A DNA stretch of 64,000 bases from Pseudomonas sp. UFMG81 (GTDB lineage: Bacteria > Pseudomonadota > Gammaproteobacteria > Pseudomonadales > Pseudomonadaceae): positions 102,739 through 166,738 of the forward strand of contig NZ_JACAFQ010000011.1 of assembly GCF_015354575.1 (NCBI RefSeq). Direction: 5' to 3'. This document shows positions 57,598-64,000 of the stretch, in pieces. The position numbers were made by a program, and so were the translations under genes. Position 1 is the first letter of the stretch. Every line of letters starts with the position of its first letter. The notes below the pieces were generated by a model. The model searched no databases and was not told the origin of the DNA. It saw only the letters and a list, made by a program, of their open reading frames with translations.

Positions 57598-58948
57598 GCC
57601 GCTGAAACTGGCCGTGGTCGGCCATACCAACGTCGGCAAGACCTCGCTGCTGCGCACCCTCACCCGTGACGTTGGTTTCGGCGAAGTCTCGCACCGCCCC
57701 AGCACCACCCGCCATGTCGAAGGCGCGCGCCTGTCGGTGGACGGCGAGCCGCTGCTGGAGCTGTACGACACCCCGGGCCTGGAAGACGCTATCGCCCTGC
57801 TCGACTACCTCGAACGCCTGGAGCGCCCGGGCGAACGCCTGGACGGCCCGGCCCGTCTGGAGCGTTTTCTCCAGGGCAGCGAGGCGCGCCAGCGTTTCGA
57901 GCAGGAAGCCAAGGTGCTGCGCCAGTTGCTGGCGAGCAATGCCGGGCTGTACGTGATCGACGCCCGCGAGCCGGTGCTGGCCAAGTACCGCGACGAGCTG
58001 GAGGTGCTGGCCAGCTGCGGCAAGCCTTTGCTGCCGGTGCTCAACTTCGTCGCCAGCCACCAGCACCGTGAACCAGAGTGGCGCGAGGCCTTGGCCCGCC
58101 TGGGGCTGCATGCCCTGGTGCGGTTCGACAGCGTGGCCCCGCCCGAGGATGGCGAACGGCGCCTCTACGAAAGCCTCGCCCTGCTGCTGGAAGAAGCCCG
58201 CCCCGCCCTGCAACGGCTGATCGACGACCAGCAGGCCCAGCGCCTGGCCCGCCAGCACAGCGGCAAGCGCTTGATCGCCGAATTGCTGCTCGACTGCGCC
58301 GCCTGCCGGCGCAGCGTCGAACCTGCCGAGCAAGCCCAGGCCATCGAAGCCCTGCGCCATGATGTGCGCCAGCGCGAGCAGCGCTGTGTCGAGGCGCTGC
58401 TCAAGCTGTATGCCTTCCGCCGCGAGGATGCCAATGCCGATGACTTGCCGCTGCTGGACGGGCGCTGGGGCGATGACCTGTTCAACCCGGAAACCCTGAA
58501 GCTGCTGGGCGTGCGCCTGGGCAGCGGCGTGGCGGCGGGTGCGGCGGCGGGTGCCGGTGTCGATCTGCTGGTTGGCGGTCTGACGCTGGGGGCTGCCGCG
58601 CTAGCCGGGGCCATTGCCGGCGGTGCGCTGCAAACGGCGCGCAACTATGGTGCGCGGTTGATGGGCAAGCTCAAGGGCCAGCGGGAATTGACGGTGGATG
58701 ACACCGTGCTGCGCCTGCTGGCGCTGCGTCAGCAGCAATTGATGGTGGCGTTGGAGAGCCGCGGGCATGCAGCGCAGGACAGCATTCGCCTGGGTGCACT
58801 GGATGAGAAGGCCTGGCGCGAGGGCAAGCTGCCCGAGGCGCTGAACAAGGCGCGGGCGCATCCGCAGTGGTCGACGCTCAATCCGGGGGCGAAGGTGAAC
58901 CAGGCTGAGCGGCAAGAGCAGCTGGAGGCGTTGGTTTTACAAATCTGA
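57584..58948 (+). CDS. DUF3482 GTPase-domain protein
   Basis: 454 residues. Era/Obg-like G domain: G1 VGHTNVGKTSLL, G3 YDTPGLED; G4 is less clear (VLNFVASH). After it a DUF3482 region and hydrophobic segments near residue 325-350 (VAAGAAAGAGVDLLVGGLTLGAAA). Likely a membrane-associated GTPase acting with the DUF2868 partner. ATG 57584 or 57590 start. Confidence 0.85.
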   Translation: MAMTEPLKLAVVGHTNVGKTSLLRTLTRDVGFGEVSHRPSTTRHVEGARLSVDGEPLLELYDTPGLEDAIALLDYLERLERPGERLDGPARLERFLQGSEARQRFEQEAKVLRQLLASNAGLYVIDAREPVLAKYRDELEVLASCGKPLLPVLNFVASHQHREPEWREALARLGLHALVRFDSVAPPEDGERRLYESLALLLEEARPALQRLIDDQQAQRLARQHSGKRLIAELLLDCAACRRSVEPAEQAQAIEALRHDVRQREQRCVEALLKLYAFRREDANADDLPLLDGRWGDDLFNPETLKLLGVRLGSGVAAGAAAGAGVDLLVGGLTLGAAALAGAIAGGALQTARNYGARLMGKLKGQRELTVDDTVLRLLALRQQQLMVALESRGHAAQDSIRLGALDEKAWREGKLPEALNKARAHPQWSTLNPGAKVNQAERQEQLEALVLQI

Positions 58949-58956
58949 ATTAGCAG

Positions 58957-59052
58957 GTCCGGCCTCTTCGCGGGCAAGCCCGCTCCCACAGGGACCGCGC
59001 CACATTCAGCACCGACCGATATCCTGTGGGAGCGGGCTTGCCCGCGAAAGGG
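58957..59052. repeat. REP pair
   Basis: CGCGGGCAAGCCCGCTCCCAC and inverted GTGGGAGCGGGCTTGCCCGCG between DUF3482 and the HD gene. Confidence 0.88.
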
Positions 59053-59067
59053 CCAGTACAGACACCA

Positions 59068-59619
59068 TCAGATCAAAGCCAGTGCCTTGGCCTTCAGGAG
59101 CTCTAGATCCAGCAATGCCACGCCCACTTCCTTGGCCTGCTCATCCCACTCCCGCATCCTTAGGCTCACCGCAAACAACGGATCGCCCTCGAACGCATCC
59201 GCCTCGGCCTCGCTCATCACCCCGCCCTGATACCCCAGCGTGCGTCGGCTCGCCTCGCTCAGCCGGTCGTAATACCCCGGCTGACGCAAGGTGAGGTAGC
59301 GCTTGGCCTCGACGTGGTACTGCACCAACCGCGCCATGCGCTCGCCAAAACCCACGCGGCGCAGGTACTCGGCGCCGAGGCGTTCGTGGCTGACCACACC
59401 AAAGCCGCCCATGCTGGCTTGGCCTTCGCCCAGCAAGTGGCCGATGTCGTGGAAGAACGCGGCCAGTACCACTTCATCGTCGTAGCCTTCGGCCATGGCC
59501 AGCTGGGCGGCCTGGGACATGTGTTCGAGCTGGGTGATGGCTTCGCCGATGTAGTCGGCGCTGCCGTGGTGTTCATAGAGGGCGAACGTGTTGTCGATGG
59601 TCGGGTGCGAATTGGGCAT
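59068..59619 (-). CDS. PhnZ-like HD-domain mixed-valence di-iron oxygenase
   Basis: 183 residues. PhnZ cleaves the C-P bond of (R)-1-hydroxy-2-aminoethylphosphonate. Residues at the PhnZ positions are all present: Tyr23 and Glu26 (PhnZ Y24, E27), His33 (H34), His57-Asp58 (H58, D59), His78 (H80), His102 (H104), Lys106 (K108), Asp159 (D161). The ATG at 59619 has AAAGGA ahead; the longer frame is REP sequence. It ends the transporter unit. No PhnY dioxygenase partner is seen in the window, so the substrate may be another hydroxyphosphonate. Confidence 0.82.
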   Translation of the reverse strand: MPNSHPTIDNTFALYEHHGSADYIGEAITQLEHMSQAAQLAMAEGYDDEVVLAAFFHDIGHLLGEGQASMGGFGVVSHERLGAEYLRRVGFGERMARLVQYHVEAKRYLTLRQPGYYDRLSEASRRTLGYQGGVMSEAEADAFEGDPLFAVSLRMREWDEQAKEVGVALLDLELLKAKALALI

Positions 59620-59640
59620 CGTCTTTTCCTTTGATGGCGT

Positions 59641-59700
59641 TATCGCGGGGCAAGCCCGCTCCCACGGCAATCGTGGGAGCGGGCTTGCCCCGCGATGGGG
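59641..59700. repeat. REP pair
   Basis: ATCGCGGGGCAAGCCCGCTCCCAC and inverted GTGGGAGCGGGCTTGCCCCGCGAT between the HD gene and the binding-protein gene. Confidence 0.87.
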
Positions 59701-59703
59701 CCC

Positions 59704-60729
59704 TCACTGCTGGGCGACTTTCTCCGACTTGCCGTCATAGCGCTTGCGCCATTCGCTCAGGATCTGGTCGCGGTTCTTCGAGGCCCAGGCAAAGTCGTTC
59801 TTGATCAGCCGCTGCTCATAGTCCGCCGGCAGCTCGGTCTGTGGCTTGGCGATGCCCGGCGCGGCGAGCACGGCGAAGTTCTCTTTGTATAGCTCCATCG
59901 CCGCGGGGCTGGCGGAAAAATCTGCCAGGCGCTTGGCCGCATCGGCCTTCGGCGAACCCTTGATCACGGCAGTCGCTTCAATTTCCCAGCCCAGGCCTTC
60001 CTTCGGCAGCACGATATCCAGCGGCGCGCCCTGGCGCTTGAGCTGCACGGCCGGGTACTCGAACGAGATGCCGATCGGGAACTCGCCGGCGGCGGCCAGC
60101 TTGCAGGGCTTGGAGCCGGAATGTACGTACTGGCCGATGTTCTGGTGCAGGGCATCCATGTAGGCCCAGCCCTGCGGCTCGCCGAAGGTCTGCAGCCAGG
60201 CGCTGACGTCGAGGAAACCGGTGCCCGACGAGGCCGGGTTGGGCATGACGATCTTGCCCTTGTACTCGGGCTTGGTCAGGTCCTGCCAGCTCAGCGGCTT
60301 GCTCAGGCCCTGCTTTTCGGCCTCGACGGTGTTGAAGCAGATGGTCGCGGCCCACACGTCCATGCCCACCCAGGCCGGCGGGTTGGCGGCGTCGCGATAG
60401 TTGGGCGAGATCTTGCCCAGGTCCTTCGGTGCGTAGGCGTCGAGCATGCCGTTCTGGTCGAGGATGGCCAGGCTGGAGGCCGCCAGGCCCCACACCGCGT
60501 CGGCCTGCGGGCGGTCTTTCTCGGCCAGCAGCTTGGCGGTGATGATGCCGGTGGAGTCGCGTACCCACTTGATCTCGATGTCCGGGTTGGCCTTCTCGAA
60601 GGCTTGCTTGTAGCTCTTGAGCTGCTCGGCTTCCAGGGCGGTGTAGACGGTCAGCTGGGTAGCGGCAGCCGAGGCTTGCAGGCTGAACACGGCGGACACG
60701 GCAGCGGCAAGTGCGAGGGGCTTGAACAT
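59704..60729 (-). CDS. Periplasmic binding protein, 2-aminoethylphosphonate ABC-type
   Basis: 341 residues. Signal peptide LALAAAVSAVFSLQASA, then VYTALEAEQLKSYKQAFEK, a FbpA-like opening typical of the phosphonate-associated binding proteins, and VWGLAASSLAILDQNGMLDAYAP. AepX-like proteins described in P. putida belong to this group; the assignment comes from family resemblance and from the adjacent HD oxygenase. Iron(III) is the other possibility. Confidence 0.78.
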   Translation of the reverse strand: MFKPLALAAAVSAVFSLQASAAATQLTVYTALEAEQLKSYKQAFEKANPDIEIKWVRDSTGIITAKLLAEKDRPQADAVWGLAASSLAILDQNGMLDAYAPKDLGKISPNYRDAANPPAWVGMDVWAATICFNTVEAEKQGLSKPLSWQDLTKPEYKGKIVMPNPASSGTGFLDVSAWLQTFGEPQGWAYMDALHQNIGQYVHSGSKPCKLAAAGEFPIGISFEYPAVQLKRQGAPLDIVLPKEGLGWEIEATAVIKGSPKADAAKRLADFSASPAAMELYKENFAVLAAPGIAKPQTELPADYEQRLIKNDFAWASKNRDQILSEWRKRYDGKSEKVAQQ

Positions 60730-60759
60730 GGTGCGGTTCCTATCGTTGTGGGCAGTCGG

Positions 60760-62484
60760 TCAATGGCCGGGGGCGCGTTGGCGCCAGGCCTGGGAGCGGC
60801 GCAGCAGGCCGCGTGAAGCGCCGGCCAGCAGCAGCGAGGCGGCGGCACTGGTAAGCAGGATCAGGGTGGACATGGCGGCGGCGCCGCCGACGTTGCCGGC
60901 GTCGTCCATGTTCAGCACGGCAACGGCGGCGAGGATGGTGTCGGGGCTGTAGAGGAAGATCGCCGCCGAAACCGTGGTCATGCCCGAGACGAACAGGTAA
61001 CGGACGATGTCCAGTAGTGCCGGCAGGCAGATCGGCACGGTGACCCGCATGAAGTGCTTGTACAGCGGCGCCTTGAGCGACAGCGCGGCGGCTTCGAACT
61101 CGCCGTCGAGTTGGCGCAGGGCGGTGGTGGCGGTCATCTGCGCGGTGGTCAGGTAGTGGGCGATGGTGCACACCACCAGCAGTGCCATGCTGCCGTAGAA
61201 CACATGCAGCGGGTTGCCGTTGAGGTTGAAGAAGAACACGTAGCCCAGGCCCAACACCAGGCCAGGCACGGCCATGGGGATGAAGCTGAGCAGGCGCAGG
61301 GCCTGGTTGAGCAGGCGCTGGCCTTGGGTTTTCTCCATCAGGTAGGCGCCGCTGAAGATCACCACGCTGCCGATCAGCGCGGTGCACAGGGCCATGGTCA
61401 CGCTGTTGCGGTAGGCCAGCCAGCCGCCACCGGCGGTGTCGTCGAACTGGTAGTGGTTGAGCGACAGCGACAGGTTGTAGGGCCAGAACTTGACCAGCGA
61501 CGAGTACACCGCCATGCCGATCACCGCCAGCAACGCCGCGCACACCAGCAACACCAGGGCCAGGAAGCAGCCGTCACGCAGCCGGGAAGGCTTGGGCTCG
61601 AACACCTGGGCGCGGCCGCTCATGGCCTCGCCCTGGCGCCGACGCAGCCAGGCGTCGACGCTAAAGCTCAGCAGGGCCGGCACCAGCAGCACCATGCCGA
61701 TCAGCGCGCCACGACCGAACTGCTGCTGGCCAACCACCGCCTTGTAGGCCTCCAGCGCCAGCACTTGATAGTCGCCACCGACCACCACGGGCACGCCAAA
61801 GTCGGTGATGGTCAGGGTGAACACCAGGCAGAACGCGGCGAACACCGCCTGGCGGGTGGCCGGCCAGGTGATGCTGAAAAACGCCCGGGCGGGCCCGGCG
61901 CCCATGCTCGACGCGGCATCGAACAACCGCGCATCGGCCAGCGACAGCGCCGACAGCAGGATCATCAGGGCATGGGGGAAGGTGTAGATGGCTTCACCAA
62001 GGACGATGCCCCAGAAGCCGTAGATATTGTCGCTGAGCAGCCCGCGCAGCAGGCCCTGGTTGCCGAACAGGTACACCAGGGCGATGGCCGGCAGCATTGA
62101 CGGTGCCAGCAGCGGCAGCAATGAAATGCCACGCCACAGGCCCTTGGCCGGGATCAGCGTGCGTTGCAGGGCGTAGGCGAACAGGTAGGCCAGCGGCACG
62201 ACGATGGCCGCGACGGTGAAGGCCACCGACAGGCTGTTGCCGAGCAGCCAGTGGAAGTTGGCGCTGGCGAACAGCTCGCGGGCCGCCACCAGGCCACCAC
62301 CCTGGCCGGCATCGGCGCTGAAGCCTTTCCAGAAGATCGCCAACAACGGCAGCAGCACCGCCAGCACCAGCAGGAGCAGCAGCAGGCTCTTGCCACCGAC
62401 GACGAACAGGCGGTCACCCAGGGCGACACCGCTGCGCGGGGCGGACTTGGCGGTGCTCAGGGGCAGGGTCATGGGCGCGGCCAT
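60760..62484 (-). CDS. ABC transporter fused permease, phosphonate type
   Basis: 574 residues, two six-helix permease halves in one chain. Each carries an EAA-like loop (DAASSMGAGPARAFFSITWPATRQAV and FEAAALSLKAPLYKHFMRVTVPI). Partner of the binding protein 30 bases downstream. ATG 62484 overlaps the end of the ATPase pseudogene. Uptake of 2-aminoethylphosphonate is the likely role. Confidence 0.82.
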   Translation of the reverse strand: MAAPMTLPLSTAKSAPRSGVALGDRLFVVGGKSLLLLLLVLAVLLPLLAIFWKGFSADAGQGGGLVAARELFASANFHWLLGNSLSVAFTVAAIVVPLAYLFAYALQRTLIPAKGLWRGISLLPLLAPSMLPAIALVYLFGNQGLLRGLLSDNIYGFWGIVLGEAIYTFPHALMILLSALSLADARLFDAASSMGAGPARAFFSITWPATRQAVFAAFCLVFTLTITDFGVPVVVGGDYQVLALEAYKAVVGQQQFGRGALIGMVLLVPALLSFSVDAWLRRRQGEAMSGRAQVFEPKPSRLRDGCFLALVLLVCAALLAVIGMAVYSSLVKFWPYNLSLSLNHYQFDDTAGGGWLAYRNSVTMALCTALIGSVVIFSGAYLMEKTQGQRLLNQALRLLSFIPMAVPGLVLGLGYVFFFNLNGNPLHVFYGSMALLVVCTIAHYLTTAQMTATTALRQLDGEFEAAALSLKAPLYKHFMRVTVPICLPALLDIVRYLFVSGMTTVSAAIFLYSPDTILAAVAVLNMDDAGNVGGAAAMSTLILLTSAAASLLLAGASRGLLRRSQAWRQRAPGH

Positions 62485-62485
62485 C

Positions 62486-63441
62486 TCAGGCAAACACCTG
62501 CAGGCTCTGCGGTGGCAGGGCCACCCAGATGTCCTGCGAGCCCAGGCGCGGCATGGCTTCTGGCGCCAGCTCGGCGAGCAGCGCGTGGCCCGGCAGGGCC
62601 TTGAGTTCGAAGCTCATGCGGCAGCGGTTGCCGAGGAAAGTGATCTCGCGGACCTTGGCCGGGAACAGGTTTTCCTCGTGCACCACCGGGTTCACGGTGA
62701 TCGCCTCGGGGCGGCAGAACAGTCGGCCGCTGCTGGCACGGCCGGCGTTGGCCGCCAGGCGCATGTTCATGCTGCCGACCCGGGCATGGCTGTCGCTGCT
62801 GCGCTGGAACGGCAGCCAGTTGCCCTGGCCGACGAACTCGGCGACGAACGGCGTGGCCGGCTGGTCGTAGATTTCCTGCGGGGTGGCGTACTGCTCGACC
62901 TGGCCGTTGTTCATCACGGCGATGCGGTCGGCCATCAGCATGGCCTCGTCCTGGTTGTGGGTGACCATCAGCGTGGTGATGCCCAGCTGGCGTTGCAGCT
63001 GGCGCAGCTCGGTGCACAGGTGCTCACGAACCCGGGCATCGAGGGCGGACATGGGCTCGTCGAGCAGCAGCAGCGAGGGTTTCGGTGCCAGGGCTCGGGC
63101 CAGGGCTACGCGTTGCTGCTGGCCGCCGGAGAGCTGGCCGGGGTATTTCTTTTCGCTGCCGGTAAGCCCCACCAGTTCGAGCATTTCTGCCACGCGACCA
63201 CGGCTTTGGTCACGGCTGGCGCCGGTCAGGCCGTAGGCGATGTTGGCTTCGACGGTGAGGTTGGGGAACAGCGCGCGATGCAGCGCAGCAGGGTGGTCTT
63301 GCCGCATCCCGAAGGGCCGAGCAGGCACACCAGCTCGCCAGCGGCGATGTCGAGGGACACGTCGTTGAGCGCGGTGAAGGCGCCGAAGCGTTTGTGGATG
63401 CCGCGCACTTTCATCTGTGCGCCCGGGGTGACGTGGTTCAT
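62486..63441 (-). pseudogene. ABC ATPase of the phosphonate transporter, broken by deletion and frameshift
   Basis: The first 56 codons (frame from ATG 63441) give a normal start up to Walker [17 protein letters not shown]. At 63272-63276 the sequence jumps to [15 protein letters not shown] in another frame. The block normally found between these points (about 35 residues, including the Q-loop) is missing. The size change is 1 mod 3 (roughly 100 bp). The rest is intact: signature LSGGQQQRVALARAL, LLLLDEPMSALDAR, switch His, and a C-terminal TOBE-like domain. As written no functional protein can be made; an assembly error remains possible. Confidence 0.85.
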
Positions 63442-63554
63442 GGCAGGTCCTCATCGAAGCGATGGGGCCATGCTAGGCAGGCTGTGCGAAGGTTCCGTGG
63501 CGTTGGGGCAAAAGCGGGTGATAGTGGTATAGGCAGATTTTGTAGTGGCTTTGA

Positions 63555-63640
63555 GGGCCCTATCGCCGGCAAGCCGGCTCCCACAAAAGCAGACCAGCCT
63601 TGCCCCTGTGGGAGCCGGCTTGCCGGCGATGAGGCCGGTG
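63555..63640. repeat. REP pair
   Basis: CTATCGCCGGCAAGCCGGCTCCCAC and inverted GTGGGAGCCGGCTTGCCGGCGATG in the gap between the ATPase and the LysR gene. Confidence 0.88.
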
Positions 63641-63657
63641 CAGCCAGTGAAGAACGA

Positions 63658-64000
63658 TCAGAATTGCGAACCCACCACTTCCTGCGCCACCCCCAGAAAC
63701 GCCGCCGGCAACCGCGCCTGACGCCGCTCTTTCAGGCAGTACAGGTACTCATGCATCACCGGCGCATCCTCCAGCGCCAATACCCGCAGCTCGGGGTTAT
63801 GCGGCACCTCATGGCGGGCAATGATGCTGATGCCGATGTTGCGCAGCACCGCCTCGCGGATCGACTCACGGCTGCCAATCTCCAGCAGCGCCCCAGCCTT
63901 CACCCCGGCGTCCTGCATCATCTGTTCGGTGAGTTTGCGGGTGGTGGAGCCCTTCTCGCGCATCAGCAGGCAATGCCCGGCCACCACCTCGATCGACACC
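63658..64000 (-). CDS. LysR-family regulator, C-terminal part only
   Basis: The last 113 residues of the effector domain, cut by the window edge (start beyond 64000). EVVAGHCLLMREKGSTTRKL and GIGISIIARHEVP-like NIGISIIARHEVPHNPELRVL are LysR_substrate features. Its place beside the transporter suggests phosphonate-responsive control. HTH not visible. Confidence 0.75.
   Translation of the reverse strand, partial: VSIEVVAGHCLLMREKGSTTRKLTEQMMQDAGVKAGALLEIGSRESIREAVLRNIGISIIARHEVPHNPELRVLALEDAPVMHEYLYCLKERRQARLPAAFLGVAQEVVGSQF

Overview
The window looks like chromosomal backbone of a Pseudomonas, most probably the P. putida group. The reasons are the high G+C coding style, the dense 'GCCGGCAAGCCGGCTCC'-type REP pairs between genes, and a gene order shared with other pseudomonads as I remember them: maeB-rpmE-priA-argS; pilT/yggS-proC-yggT-metX-metW-rdgB-hemW; trmB-thiG-thiS-mtgA; rpoH-ftsX-ftsE-ftsY; M16 pair-rsmD; coaD-ferredoxin-ggt-mutM; ilvD; folA. 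The coniferyl aldehyde dehydrogenase locus also fits. No rRNA, tRNA, CRISPR array, intact insertion sequence or prophage was seen.

Layout. 0-9 kb: malic enzyme, a secreted nuclease, L31, PriA, ArgRS, a SPOR protein, a TM2 protein and an NlpC/P60 hydrolase. 9-17 kb: a PilT-type ATPase divergent from a housekeeping run (PLP homeostasis, proline, methionine, nucleotide sanitation, HemW). 16.7-17.3 kb: a decayed gene. 17.3-21.3 kb: a lipoprotein-like gene, tRNA m7G methylation, thiazole synthesis and a monofunctional transglycosylase. 21.3-22.0 kb: a large inverted repeat whose internal hairpins covary. 22-26.5 kb: rpoH and ftsYEX. 26.7-35.8 kb: five M16 peptidase genes, comprising the usual exported pair plus three extra genes without signal peptides. 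A diverged copy of the rsmD 3' end lies after the first extra gene. 35.9-42.6 kb: a YheT hydrolase, a sulfurtransferase, and a TetR / CalB / Tat-lipoprotein / GMC oxidoreductase cluster. 42.7-52.6 kb: coaD, ferredoxin, ggt, mutM, an HDOD protein, an rRNA methyltransferase, a DUF4153 membrane protein and ilvD. 52.7-59 kb: phosphorylcholine phosphatase-like protein, TcyP cystine symporter, DHFR and a DUF2868/DUF3482 pair. 59-64 kb: a 2-aminoethylphosphonate-type ABC transporter, a PhnZ-like HD oxygenase and the end of a LysR regulator.

Most notable: (1) the ABC ATPase of the phosphonate-type transporter has lost about 100 bp and its frame between Walker A and the following conserved block; (2) the inverted repeat at 21.3-22.0 kb shows compensatory changes in its hairpins; (3) the extra M16 block carries an rsmD 3'-end relic and in-frame ATA codons, which suggests acquisition by recombination.
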